DNA from: Cognatundibacterium aquatile
GTDB lineage: Bacteria; Pseudomonadota; Gammaproteobacteria; Burkholderiales; Burkholderiaceae_D
Length of the DNA: 64,000 bases
Assembly (NCBI RefSeq): GCF_014699135.1
Contig: NZ_JACOFT010000001.1
Span: 62,001-126,000 of the forward strand
Reading direction: 5' to 3'
Under the pieces are notes generated by a model. The model was not told where the DNA came from, searched no databases, and was given only the letters and a program-made list of their open reading frames with translations. Position numbers and translations under genes: made by a program. Of the stretch, positions 22,425 through 31,577 are shown piece by piece; position 1 is the stretch's first letter, and each line of letters starts with the position of its first letter.

Positions 22425-23129
22425 ATGTTCACAGGCATAGTACAAGGCATCGCCCGCATCGCAAGCATCAACGATAAACCGGGCTTGCGCACGTTTCAGA
22501 TTGAGTTTCCCGATGGCTTTGCGAACGCACTGGAAATCGGCGCCAGCGTTGCCGTTGATGGTGTTTGCCTGACCGTCACACAATTGCATGGTGAGCGTGC
22601 AGCAGACTTCGATGTGATGCAACAAAGTCTCACGATAACCACTCTCGGCAGTTATGCCGAAAACAGCCGTGTCAACGTTGAACGTGCTGCCAGAGACGGC
22701 GCTGAAATCGGTGGACATCCTTTATCCGGGCACGTCGATTTCACAGCGCACGTCGCCCAGATTCGTGAACTGGAAAATAACTACGTGATCCGTATCGCGG
22801 TTCCGCCGGTCTGGTTGCGTTACATCTTCGCTAAAGGCTACATCGCCATCAACGGCGCCAGCCTGACGATTGCTGAGGTCAACCGCGATGAAGCCTGGTT
22901 TGAAGTTTGGCTGATCCCGGAAACATTGCGCATGACGGTATTTGCAGAGAAAAAAACAGGTGCTGCACTGAATATAGAAATCGAGCGCAGCACTCAGGTA
23001 ATCGTCGATACGGTACGCAATATACTTAGTGAAACGCTGGGGCCATTACTGCCCGCACTCGAATCGCTGCTGCAACAACAAGGCGTCAGCAGCGCACAAT
23101 TGTTGAACACTATCAAAGCAGATAAGTAA
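22425..23129 (+). CDS. ribC: Riboflavin synthase (alpha-chain type), 234 aa
   Basis: Dismutates two 6,7-dimethyl-8-ribityllumazine molecules to riboflavin. Two lumazine-binding barrels are visible: the first starts MFTGIVQG with ASVAVDGVCLTVT, and the second starts GGHPLSGHVDF with GYIAINGASLTI. It resembles the E. coli RibC sequence more than the classical ribE of rib operons (IPETL-x-T, INIEIxxxTQ-VVDTV pattern). In E. coli the first barrel has KETL, while here it is QQSL. It stands alone, away from ribBA/ribH, with no FMN riboswitch in the ~120 bases upstream. Confidence 0.88.
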   Translation: MFTGIVQGIARIASINDKPGLRTFQIEFPDGFANALEIGASVAVDGVCLTVTQLHGERAADFDVMQQSLTITTLGSYAENSRVNVERAARDGAEIGGHPLSGHVDFTAHVAQIRELENNYVIRIAVPPVWLRYIFAKGYIAINGASLTIAEVNRDEAWFEVWLIPETLRMTVFAEKKTGAALNIEIERSTQVIVDTVRNILSETLGPLLPALESLLQQQGVSSAQLLNTIKADK

Positions 23130-23134
23130 CAGGC

Positions 23135-23170
23135 AGAACGCATTTCATCTGTCACGCTGAAATGCGTTCT
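23135..23170 (+). terminator. Hairpin after riboflavin synthase gene
   Basis: AGAACGCATTTCA (23135-23147) pairs perfectly with TGAAATGCGTTCT (23158-23170). Only a short T tract follows, so termination strength is uncertain. Confidence 0.65.
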
Positions 23171-23251
23171 TTCGGTTGATGACGAATTCATCTTGCATAG
23201 ATTCAGTCATCACACCATTTGCAGGTTAAGTCGAACAGACGACGCTTGTCA

Positions 23252-24136
23252 CTATTTTCTCGGCGCTGCAGGCTTACTCAGCCATTGCACTGCAAGGATG
23301 CTTAACAGCACCATCAATAATCCAGCCAACGATAACCCGCGTATTGTTTGTCCGAGAAAAATCCACCCCAACAATACTGCAGTCAAAGGACTAAACAGTC
23401 CCAGCGACGATATGGCCACTGTCGGTAGCCGCGCAACACCGCGGAACCACAACACATACGCGAACAAGGCTCCGATCACACACAAATAGGCATACCCAAC
23501 GATATTCACCGGCGTCAGTACCGGTAATGGCGGATCAAACAAACAGGCAAGTGGCAGCAATATTAAGCCACCCAGAAGCAATTGCCATCCGGTGAATGCC
23601 AGCACTGGTAAGGCAATGTTCCAGCGCCGCGATAAATAAGTTCCCACTGCCATACAGGCCGTTCCTGAGAGTGCCGCTGCAATGCCAACCGGATCCCAAA
23701 CAGAGCCTGGCCCCAGTAATAATGCAGCCATGCCGAGAACGCCGGTGATCGCGGCGAAAATCACTGGCATACCCGGCTTACGCTGATCAAACACCCATAC
23801 CAGCACGATCATCAGTAAAGGTTGCAAAGCGCCGACCACGGCTGCTAAACCACCGGGTAAGCGGTATGCAGCGACAAATAATAAAGCCTGGAAAAATCCT
23901 ATATTCAGTGCGGCCAGTAACAGTAATCGTGGCCAGGCAGAAAATTGCGGAAGACGACGCGTCATTAACAACAACAAAATACCCGCAGGTAGCACCCGTA
24001 TCAACGCTGCAGTAAATGGGCGATCTGGTGGTAAAAATTGCGTAGTGATGATGTACGTACTACCCCAGATAACCGGTGCGAGTGCGGTAACTAAAATGTC
24101 GCCCCAAGCGACAGAGTTCGTGGAAAATTTTTTCAT
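23252..24136 (-). CDS. EamA/DMT-family transporter, 294 aa
   Basis: Ten hydrophobic helices in two EamA repeats. The first has IWGSTYIITTQFLPPDRPF, and LRVLPAG-type residues appear in helix 2 (IRVLPAGILLLL). The second repeat has GTACMAVGTYLSRRW and LGLFSPLTAVLLGW. Family members export amino acids or metabolites across the inner membrane. The divergent MarR gene and shared operators suggest the exporter is induced when MarR binds its ligand. Substrate unknown. Confidence 0.92.
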   Translation of the reverse strand: MKKFSTNSVAWGDILVTALAPVIWGSTYIITTQFLPPDRPFTAALIRVLPAGILLLLMTRRLPQFSAWPRLLLLAALNIGFFQALLFVAAYRLPGGLAAVVGALQPLLMIVLVWVFDQRKPGMPVIFAAITGVLGMAALLLGPGSVWDPVGIAAALSGTACMAVGTYLSRRWNIALPVLAFTGWQLLLGGLILLPLACLFDPPLPVLTPVNIVGYAYLCVIGALFAYVLWFRGVARLPTVAISSLGLFSPLTAVLLGWIFLGQTIRGLSLAGLLMVLLSILAVQWLSKPAAPRK

Positions 24137-24163
24137 TATTTATCTTCAATTCAAGATAAATAA
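24136..24163. promoter_or_regulatory. Likely MarR operator 1
   Basis: A perfect inverted repeat TTATTTATCTT-N6-AAGATAAATAA that overlaps the EamA start codon region. It shares ATCTT/AAGAT half-sites with operator 2. Confidence 0.8.
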
Positions 24164-24197
24164 TCTTATCACAAAGAAGACAAAGAGAAGATATATA

Positions 24198-24213
24198 ATC
24201 TTGATATCAAGAT
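24198..24213. promoter_or_regulatory. Likely MarR operator 2
   Basis: A 16-base perfect palindrome ATCTTGATATCAAGAT, 16 bases before the marR-type gene's ATG (24229). It is positioned for autoregulation. Confidence 0.8.
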
Positions 24214-24228
24214 AAATGGAGAATATCA

Positions 24229-24741
24229 ATGACCGGAAATCAGTCAGATGCTGTCGACATCTTATTAGAGCAATGGCACCAGGAAAGACCTGATCTGGAT
24301 GTCAGCCCTATGGCAATTATCGGTCGACTCGGGCGTTGCACAGCGCTGTTACGACCGCAGTTGGACGTTACATTTGCAGAGTTTAACCTCAGCGCCTGGG
24401 AGTTTGATGTGCTGGCGACACTACGTCGTTCAGGTAAGCCATTTCGCCTGACGCCAACAGCCTTATTTTCCAGCATGATGATTACCTCCGGTACGATGAC
24501 GCACCGCCTGCAAAGTCTGGAAAACCGCGCGCTGATCAAGCGTCTGCCAAACCCGGCTGATGCCCGCAGTATGCTGGTGCAATTATCTGCCAGTGGCCTG
24601 AAGCTGATCGATCGCGCTGTCGCAGCGCATGTGGAAAATGAAAGACGGATACTGGCACCGCTGAAAGCGAGCAGTCAGGCAGCGCTGAACGCGCGTCTGA
24701 CGGAATTGCTTGCAGTGCTTGAGGAACTTAACCAGCAATAA
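24229..24741 (+). CDS. MarR-family transcriptional regulator, 170 aa
   Basis: Winged-helix repressor with helix-turn-helix LTPTALFSSMMITSGTMTHR and wing NPADARSMLVQLSASG (the DxRS-LV pattern of MarR). The N-terminal and C-terminal helices for dimerisation are present. It is divergent from the EamA transporter across a 92-base gap holding two strong palindromes. It likely represses both genes. A strong terminator follows. Confidence 0.94.
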   Translation: MTGNQSDAVDILLEQWHQERPDLDVSPMAIIGRLGRCTALLRPQLDVTFAEFNLSAWEFDVLATLRRSGKPFRLTPTALFSSMMITSGTMTHRLQSLENRALIKRLPNPADARSMLVQLSASGLKLIDRAVAAHVENERRILAPLKASSQAALNARLTELLAVLEELNQQ

Positions 24742-24753
24742 CAACGCAGCATG

Positions 24754-24790
24754 AAAATTGGCCACCTGCGTCAGGTGGCCAATTTTTTTA
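24754..24790 (+). terminator. Rho-independent terminator of the MarR gene
   Basis: AAATTGGCCACCTG / CAGGTGGCCAATTT, a 14-bp perfect stem with a 3-base loop, then a T run. Confidence 0.93.
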
Positions 24791-24867
24791 CAGCGTTTTT
24801 ATGTGGCGGGTTATCCACTTATCGTAGTGAACCCATTACCGGCATGATACCAGCAACAGCAAGCCAC

Positions 24868-25326
24868 TTATTTGATCGGAAGACAACTGGTATTTTTAAC
24901 TTCTTCCATCACTGCATAGGTATGCGTTTCGCGTACACCATTTAATTGCAGCAATGATTTACCAAGGAAGTCGCGGTAGGCGTTCATGTCTTTCACGCGC
25001 GCTTTGACCAGATAATCAAAACCACCGGCAACCATGTGGCATTCCAGTACTTCGGGAATTGCCTGCACGCCGCGGCGGAACGCATCAAATACATCGGGAG
25101 TGGTTCTGTCGAGCACAACTTCGATGAACACCAGCAAAGCCACATCCAGCAGATGCGGATTGAGTTGTGCTGTGTAACCAAGAATGTAGCCGGACTCCTG
25201 CAATTTACGCACGCGTTCCAGGCAGGCTGCCGGGGATAGGTTAACCCGTGTCGCCAGTTCTACATTACTGATACGGCCATCGTTTTGTAATTCGGCCAGA
25301 ATTCTTTTACTGATTTTGTCTAGCAT
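24868..25326 (-). CDS. Lrp/AsnC-family regulator, probable putA activator, 152 aa
   Basis: N-terminal helix-turn-helix (LDKISKRILAELQNDGRISN, VNLSPAACLERVRKLQ) and C-terminal ligand-binding RAM domain (PEVLECHMVAGGFDYLVKAR). It is divergent from putA with ~150 AT-rich bases between. Lrp-type regulators (PutR/BkdR group) beside putA activate it in response to proline in several proteobacteria. This suits a PutA that lacks its own DNA-binding domain. Confidence 0.92.
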   Translation of the reverse strand: MLDKISKRILAELQNDGRISNVELATRVNLSPAACLERVRKLQESGYILGYTAQLNPHLLDVALLVFIEVVLDRTTPDVFDAFRRGVQAIPEVLECHMVAGGFDYLVKARVKDMNAYRDFLGKSLLQLNGVRETHTYAVMEEVKNTSCLPIK

Positions 25327-25477
25327 AAGAAGTCAAAAATTGATCAGAGTGGTGATTAATAATATTCGGGATTATTTTCTCACAAAAAAGAAAATTTCGA
25401 TATGAGTTCTATTTTCCAGAATTAATCATTGAGCAGCGTCGATACAATGAAATCATATTTGTTTTTATTATTTCTAT

Positions 25478-28400
25478 ATGACTGCGACCTCTGTGACTAC
25501 ATCTACATCCCCGTTTGCGGCACTGCATGCCGAGCTGTTAGTGAATATCAGCCCACTCAGAAATGCAATTACCAACGCTTACCGTCGCAATGAAACCGAG
25601 GCTGTGCAGTATCTGCTGTCACAAGTTAATTCTTACCCCTCGTTACAAAATAATGTTGCAGAACTTGCGCAAAAATTAGTCAGCTCAGTACGTCAGCAAC
25701 GCACGCGTGCATCCGGTGTCGATGCGCTGATGCATGAATTTTCTTTGTCATCCGAAGAAGGTGTCGCACTGATGTGTCTGGCCGAAGCGCTGTTGCGCAT
25801 CCCTGACCATCAGACCGCAGATCGCCTGATCGCGGACAAAATCAGTAAAGGCGACTGGGCAAAACATCTGGGCGAATCACCGTCTATGTTCGTCAATGCT
25901 GCGACCTGGGGTTTGCTGGTGACAGGAAAACTGGTGGCAACCAATAGCGAACAAGGCCTTGGCGCTGCGTTGACGCGTCTGATTGCCAAAGGCGGCGAAC
26001 CTTTGATCCGTAAAGGTGTAGATCTCGCCATGCGTATGCTCGGCAATCAGTTCGTCACTGGGCAAACAATAGAAGAAGCGCTGAAAAACAGTCAGGAAAA
26101 TGAGAAACGCGGTTACCGCTATTCGTATGACATGCTGGGTGAAGCAGCACTGACCGCCAAAGATGCGGCCTATTATTATCAGTCTTACGAAACCGCGATT
26201 CACGCGATCGGTAAAGCCTCAAATGGTCGCGGCATCAAAGATGGCCCGGGTATTTCGGTGAAATTGTCGGCCTTGCATCCGCGTTACTCGCGTGCACAAC
26301 GCGAACGCACGATGACGGAATTATTGCCGCTGCTGAAAAATTTATTGATGCTGGCAAAGCACTACAACATCGGCCTGAACATCGATGCGGAAGAAACCGA
26401 CAGGCTGGAATTATCGCTCGATCTGATGGAAGCACTGGCGTTCGATCCCGACCTGAAAGGCTTTGAAGGCATAGGCTACGTGGTGCAGGGCTATCAAAAG
26501 CGCTGCCCGTATGCGATTGATTATCTGATTGATCTGGCGCGCCGCAGCGGCAGCAAATTTATGGTGCGTCTGGTGAAAGGCGCTTACTGGGATGCCGAAA
26601 TCAAACGTGCGCAAGTCGATGGCATGAGTGATTTTCCGGTCTACACACGTAAGGTGTATACCGACTTATCGTATCTGACCTGTGCGCAACGCTTGCTGGC
26701 AGCGACCGACGTGATTTATCCACAGTTCGCCACGCACAACGCACTGACGCTGGCGACAATTTATACCTGGGCAAAAGAAGCAGGCGTGACGGATTATGAA
26801 TTCCAGTGTCTGCACGGCATGGGCGAAACTTTATACGATCAGGTTGTCGGTAAAGATAAGCTGAATAAGCCTTGCCGTATCTATGCACCGGTGGGTTCGC
26901 ATCAGACTTTGCTTGCCTATTTGGTGCGTCGCTTGCTGGAAAACGGCGCCAACTCGTCGTTTGTGAATCAGATCGTCGATGAAAGCGTGTCGATTGAGTC
27001 ACTGATCGCGGATCCGATTGCGATTGCGCGCGATCTCGGTGGCAAGCCACATGCAGGTATTGCCCTACCACGCGAATTGTTTGGTCATGAACGTCAGAAT
27101 TCTGCCGGTCTGGATTTTTCTAATGAAATCACGCTGCAGGAAATATCGAAAGAATTCAACAGCGCCGCCAGCCAGTTCATCGTTGCCACGCCATTATTAG
27201 CCAGTGACAGCAGTGCCATCGTACAGCGCGATGTACGCAACCCGGCCTGTCTGTCTGATACCGTAGGTGCGGTGATTGAAGCCAATACGCAAGACGTGCA
27301 ACAAGCCTTGTACACAGCAGAACACTACGCACTGGAATGGCAAACGACCGCCCCATCGATCCGTGCGGCCAGCCTGAAAAAAGCAGCTGATTTACTGGAA
27401 GCAAATACACCTGAGTTCATGGCACTCGCCATACGCGAAGCGGGTAAATCGCTGCCGAATGCGATTGCAGAAGTGCGTGAAGCGGTCGACTTTTTACGCT
27501 ATTACGCAGCGCAGGTCGAATCACACGCCAATACCAAAGCACTCGGTCCGGTAGTTTGTATCAGCCCGTGGAATTTTCCGTTGGCGATTTTTATCGGTGA
27601 AGTCAGCGCAGCTCTGGCTGCTGGTAATGTGGTGTTGGCGAAGCCTGCAGAACAGACTCCATTGATTGCGTATCGCGCGATACAGCTGTTGCACGAAGCA
27701 GGCATCCCCCGTGCAGCATTACAATTTTTGCCTGGGACTGGCGAAGTCGTCGGTGCGCAACTGGTCGCAGACGCCCGCGTCAAAGGTGTTATTTTTACAG
27801 GTTCAACCGAAGTCGCACAGATCATCAACCGCACCCTCAGCAAACGCGCTGTCGCTGAAGGCATCGATATACCGCTGATCGCGGAAACTGGCGGCCAAAA
27901 TGCGATGATCGTTGATAGCAGCGCTCTGCCTGAGCAAGTCGTCAACGATGTCCTGACCTCTGCCTTTGACAGCGCAGGTCAGCGTTGTTCAGCACTGCGT
28001 ATTTTGTGTCTGCAAGAAGATATCGCTGACAAAACGATAGAAATGCTGCATGGTGCGATGCAGGAGTTGCGTATCGGTCAGACTGATCGCCTCGCGACCG
28101 ATATCGGCCCCGTCATTGATGCAGAAGCGCAAAACAATTTACTACGGCACATCGATGCGATGCGTGGCCTGGGCAAATCGGTATTCAGCCTGACACTGCC
28201 GGAAAGCTGCCAGCAAGGCACCTTTATCCCACCAACGGTTATAGAAATCAGCAATCTGGCCGAACTGCAAAAAGAAGTATTCGGTCCGGTACTGCATATT
28301 TTGCGCTTCCGCCGCGATCAATTGTCCGAACTGATTGATCAGATCAATGGCACAGGCTTTGGCCTGACGCTGGGAGTGCATTCACGGATTGATGAAACAA

Positions 28401-29137
28401 TTAATTTCATCACCAGCCGCGCTCACGTCGGCAATATTTATGTGAATCGTAATATCGTCGGTGCGGTCGTCGGCGTGCAACCGTTTGGCGGCGAAGGTAA
28501 ATCCGGCACAGGCCCGAAAGCCGGTGGTCCGCTGTATCTGAAACGTCTGCAACGCACACCGGATATCAGCCTTGGCGGCCACACCGTCTATGAGCGACAA
28601 GAACCTGCTGCGCTGAGCACCTTACTCGTATGGGCGAAAACTCAGCACATGCAGGAACTGGGCAATCTCGGCGATCAATACAGCCATCAGACGCCATATA
28701 AGATCACGCAAGTGCTGCCTGGTCCAACAGGCGAACGCAATACTTTATCGTTTGTACCGCGTGGTCGTATCTATTGTGCGGCCAGCAGCCTGCCGTGCCT
28801 GTTGAATCAGCTTGCAGCGACACTCGCAACCGGTAACACAGCGGTTTTGCCACAACAGGCATTGATGCTGTTGCCAGCCAGTTTTCCGGCAGAACTGCGG
28901 CAGCAGATCATCAGTGCGGAAGTGCAGGATTGCGGCGCGCAGATTGCATTGGTCGAAAGCAGCTTGCTGAATATTTACAAACCCGTGTTTGCGGCGCTTG
29001 ATGGGGCGATTGCATCCGTGATCGAGACAACGCATGCCGCTGAGATTCCACTCTGGCGTTTGGTCGCGGAACGGGCTTTGTGCGTCAATACGACAGCAGC
29101 TGGCGGAAATGCCAGCCTGATGGCGATGGCGAGCTGA
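25478..29137 (+). CDS. putA: Bifunctional proline dehydrogenase / glutamate-semialdehyde dehydrogenase PutA, 1219 aa
   Basis: Oxidises proline to glutamate in two steps, with electrons to the quinone pool via FAD and then to NAD. Domain order: alpha domain (~20-140), FAD-dependent PRODH barrel (~170-500; GPGISVKLSALHPRY, LVKGAYWDAEIKRAQ), aldehyde dehydrogenase (~600-1030; SPWNFPLAIFIGE, IFTGSTEVAQ, nucleophile Cys837 in DSAGQRCSA), and an ALDH-like C-terminal domain (to 1219). The N-terminal ribbon-helix-helix of E. coli-type PutA is absent, so it is not an autorepressor. A terminator follows directly. Confidence 0.97.
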   Translation: MTATSVTTSTSPFAALHAELLVNISPLRNAITNAYRRNETEAVQYLLSQVNSYPSLQNNVAELAQKLVSSVRQQRTRASGVDALMHEFSLSSEEGVALMCLAEALLRIPDHQTADRLIADKISKGDWAKHLGESPSMFVNAATWGLLVTGKLVATNSEQGLGAALTRLIAKGGEPLIRKGVDLAMRMLGNQFVTGQTIEEALKNSQENEKRGYRYSYDMLGEAALTAKDAAYYYQSYETAIHAIGKASNGRGIKDGPGISVKLSALHPRYSRAQRERTMTELLPLLKNLLMLAKHYNIGLNIDAEETDRLELSLDLMEALAFDPDLKGFEGIGYVVQGYQKRCPYAIDYLIDLARRSGSKFMVRLVKGAYWDAEIKRAQVDGMSDFPVYTRKVYTDLSYLTCAQRLLAATDVIYPQFATHNALTLATIYTWAKEAGVTDYEFQCLHGMGETLYDQVVGKDKLNKPCRIYAPVGSHQTLLAYLVRRLLENGANSSFVNQIVDESVSIESLIADPIAIARDLGGKPHAGIALPRELFGHERQNSAGLDFSNEITLQEISKEFNSAASQFIVATPLLASDSSAIVQRDVRNPACLSDTVGAVIEANTQDVQQALYTAEHYALEWQTTAPSIRAASLKKAADLLEANTPEFMALAIREAGKSLPNAIAEVREAVDFLRYYAAQVESHANTKALGPVVCISPWNFPLAIFIGEVSAALAAGNVVLAKPAEQTPLIAYRAIQLLHEAGIPRAALQFLPGTGEVVGAQLVADARVKGVIFTGSTEVAQIINRTLSKRAVAEGIDIPLIAETGGQNAMIVDSSALPEQVVNDVLTSAFDSAGQRCSALRILCLQEDIADKTIEMLHGAMQELRIGQTDRLATDIGPVIDAEAQNNLLRHIDAMRGLGKSVFSLTLPESCQQGTFIPPTVIEISNLAELQKEVFGPVLHILRFRRDQLSELIDQINGTGFGLTLGVHSRIDETINFITSRAHVGNIYVNRNIVGAVVGVQPFGGEGKSGTGPKAGGPLYLKRLQRTPDISLGGHTVYERQEPAALSTLLVWAKTQHMQELGNLGDQYSHQTPYKITQVLPGPTGERNTLSFVPRGRIYCAASSLPCLLNQLAATLATGNTAVLPQQALMLLPASFPAELRQQIISAEVQDCGAQIALVESSLLNIYKPVFAALDGAIASVIETTHAAEIPLWRLVAERALCVNTTAAGGNASLMAMAS

Positions 29138-29160
29138 TTGCGGCCTGATCATCATTTGCA

Positions 29161-29190
29161 AAAAGCCCGCTGATGTGCGGGCTTTTTTTT
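29161..29190 (+). terminator. Rho-independent terminator of putA
   Basis: AGCCCGC (29164-29170) pairs with GCGGGCT (29177-29183), followed by T run. Confidence 0.93.
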
Positions 29191-29284
29191 GCGCTGCATT
29201 TGCTTAGGATGTTGTGCAGTGCTTTGCTTTCTACTTTGCTTTGCAAATACGCGGCCGGTGACGTTTTGAGCGGTGCTGGCAGTC

Positions 29285-29755
29285 TCAGGACAAGCGATAG
29301 CGTCCACGTACCAGAAATTGTCCAAATCCCTGGCTAAGCCAGAATGCAGATGCCTGCGCGTCTTCGCTGAGCCAGTTGACTTCGATACTGCCAAGTTTCT
29401 GCGTCTCTGCATACGCTCTGGCAGCGGCAATCAGTTTTGCGCCAAGTCCGCGCCGCCGCTGTTGCGGGTGCACATCCAGATCCAACAGATATAAATACGG
29501 AATTTGCTTAAATTCAGCTTCGGGGGTGGCGATTTTTGCCGTCAGATAGGCCAGTAAGCTTGCTGTGGCAGCATCAAAGATCCCCCAGCCTATACAGGCC
29601 TCGGAGGCCAGATCGGCCGCGAGCGTCGCCGCATAGGCTTGCTGAGATACTTGCGGTAAATAAGCGGCTTCTGTTTTTCCACTTTCTGCTGCTCCCGTCA
29701 GCCAGAGGCCTGCAATATGTGTCGCGTCGGCAGCATCGAGAGATCGTAAATACAT
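29285..29755 (-). CDS. GNAT-family N-acetyltransferase, 156 aa
   Basis: It has the acetyl-CoA-binding motif A (LYLLDLDVHPQQRRRGLGAK, with the Q/RxxGxG/A loop as QRRRGLG), and motif B with SEDAQASAFWLSQGFGQF near the C-terminus. The acceptor substrate cannot be predicted. It is convergent with putA and monocistronic, with R1 copy G immediately upstream of its start. Confidence 0.88.
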   Translation of the reverse strand: MYLRSLDAADATHIAGLWLTGAAESGKTEAAYLPQVSQQAYAATLAADLASEACIGWGIFDAATASLLAYLTAKIATPEAEFKQIPYLYLLDLDVHPQQRRRGLGAKLIAAARAYAETQKLGSIEVNWLSEDAQASAFWLSQGFGQFLVRGRYRLS

Positions 29756-29813
29756 AAATTGTCAGCGAAATAAGCGTATTCCAACGGCCAGAACCAGCTT
29801 TCAGCGATAAAAA

Positions 29814-29885
29814 ATACTGGGGGGAGTATATTTTAAAACCCAGTGTTGACGCTGAGATTAGAGCCGAAATTAATGATACTCCCCC
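29814..29885 (-). repeat. R1-related repeat, copy G (inverted)
   Basis: On the plus strand ATACTGGGGGGAGTAT (29814-29829) leads into ATTTTAAAACCCAGTGTT and GCTGAGATT. It matches the reverse complement of copy A over most positions (ATTTTACAGCCCAATGTT, GCTGAGATT). The far end is ATACTCCCCC (29876-29885). It is about 17.6 kb beyond the integron, so the family is not confined there. Confidence 0.65.
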
Positions 29886-30022
29886 GAAATGCATTAAAAA
29901 CTGGAACAAATCAGGTTTTTTTTTCTGATGAAGATTTTTTTGGCATCAGCAGAAAAATGAGTTAACAAAAAAAAAATTAACGACATTTAATGAAAATTTA
30001 AATAATTTTAAATAAAGATAAA

Positions 30023-30550
30023 TCATTTTAATGCTTTTTTCTTCTTATCGATATTCGCAAATTCTTCGTTTAATTCTTTTTGAGCCTGTTTCACTTTTTC
30101 AGCCATAGGCTTTAATTTTGCCTGCATTTGCGCCATGGTTTGCTGCATGATTGCCGGAATTTTTTGCACATAGGCTTTGCCAGCAGGCGATTTATAAAAT
30201 GCTGTAATGCCATCGACGTCTTCCTGCGTCAGCGAGCTGGCATAGATGCTGATCAGCATCGGTTCCATTTTTTCCCAGGAAAGTTCTTCTTTTTGAATCG
30301 CAATCATCTTTTCGCGGAATTTATCCAGCGCTTTTTGCTTTTCTTCATCGATTTTCGTACTGCTGGCAGCGTCACGCATGATGCCGGCGGTCATATTGTC
30401 AATTTGCGATTGAACCGATTGCAGTAATTCTTTGCTCTGCGTTGCCTGCAATAACTCTTTGATGGACGCATCGGTCGGTGCAGCAGCGTGAGCTGTTGCC
30501 ACAAAAAGACTGAGTGTCAGGCTAAGCGACAAGGTATGCCAAAGTTTCAT
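30023..30550 (-). CDS. DUF2059-family secreted protein, 175 aa
   Basis: Signal peptide (MKLWHTLSLSLTLSLFVATA, cleavage near AHAAAP) followed by a helical domain. ASSLTQEDVDGITAFYKSPA is the hallmark of DUF2059 (F(T/S)xxELxxLxxFYxSPxG). The family is periplasmic and of unknown function. A lysine-rich C-terminus (NIDKKKKALK) is present. The candidate replication origin lies directly upstream of its start. Confidence 0.9.
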   Translation of the reverse strand: MKLWHTLSLSLTLSLFVATAHAAAPTDASIKELLQATQSKELLQSVQSQIDNMTAGIMRDAASSTKIDEEKQKALDKFREKMIAIQKEELSWEKMEPMLISIYASSLTQEDVDGITAFYKSPAGKAYVQKIPAIMQQTMAQMQAKLKPMAEKVKQAQKELNEEFANIDKKKKALK

Positions 30551-30660
30551 GAATATCCCCGGAAGAAAAAGACGAAGAACCCGCCGTAATGCGGTGCTGG
30601 ATTTCTAAGTAACGGATTCTAAAGGAAATTTTTGCTTGTGGGGATTTCGCTTTTTTTGCC

Positions 30661-31417
30661 TGTGGATACCTTTAAAGATAATAACTTTGTATATAAATAG
30701 TAGTAGTTGTTAACGCCATTCATTTGCTGTGGATAAGTCAGTAAACGTCCACAGAATCAATTATTTAAGCAATTGATAAGGCGGTGCAAAAAGTCTGTAT
30801 ATCCACAGGACAAAATTTGGATAGAAAAGTATCTGATCCGCATTTACTTGTTTACGCACAATGTATGCAGTGGATATCAGTGAGCTTATCCACAAAAATA
30901 TTTTCAAAAAACGTGGCTTTTCTGTCTTTTTGCGGCTGTTTTGATAAAAAAGTGGTCAGCAATAATCTTGTTTTCCACTGGCATACGGTTTTTGTGGGTA
31001 AAAGAACTGGCTTTTCAACATGCTGTTATTCATTTTTTTCGACGTTAAAAAAAAATCAACCGTTCTTTCTACATGGATTGCTGATCTATTTTTTAAATTG
31101 AGTTGAAACAGGATCAGATTTAAAAAATTTTAAATTTAAATCTGTTTGTGGTTTGCGATGAGCTGAAACTTTGAAAAATATTCAAAACCGGTTTACTTAT
31201 ATAACTTAGTTTATATATACATAGTAGTGATAGTTAACGGCGCGATATTTTGTGGATAAGTCCTTATTTATTCACATAAACAAAGACTTAGTGACTGTAT
31301 ATCTGTTCTGATAAGCCTTGTATCGTTTGATGATAGTTTTGGGATAAATAAAAACCTGGGGAAAAGTTTGACGGTTTTCCCCAAACGATACTGTGGATAT
31401 GCAAAGCCTTATCCACA
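30661..31417. other. oriC: Candidate chromosomal replication origin (DnaA-box cluster, AT-rich)
   Basis: A gene-free AT-rich stretch. Exact DnaA boxes TTATCCACA lie at 30728-30736 (minus), 30886-30894 (plus), 31251-31259 (minus) and 31409-31417 (plus). One-mismatch boxes lie at 30661-30669, 30799-30807, 31268-31276 and 31392-31400. A ~55-base module (TATATAAATAGTAGTAGTTG, TTAACG, then TGTGGATAAGTC) occurs twice, at 30685-30740 and 31208-31263. A 30-base palindromic AT block (31115-31144) may be the unwinding element. dnaA is not next to it in this window, so this remains a candidate. Confidence 0.7.
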
Positions 31418-31577
31418 GGGTTTTAACTCTGATTCTGCGTTGATTTTTGCACTTGTTGCGGTTTTATAGGCTCAGCGTTGAGCTTGAATGCTTGCAAGTG
31501 TTGTCTTTATTTTTATTCCGGTATTCAGTAAAACGGTGATGTCGTGCTGTTGATTGATGAAGATTGATGCCGATTGA

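Noticed and set aside
30784-31101. A 105-codon plus-strand frame in the origin region
   Set aside because: It is Phe/Lys-rich low-complexity translation of AT-rich DNA, crosses DnaA boxes and has no ribosome binding site.
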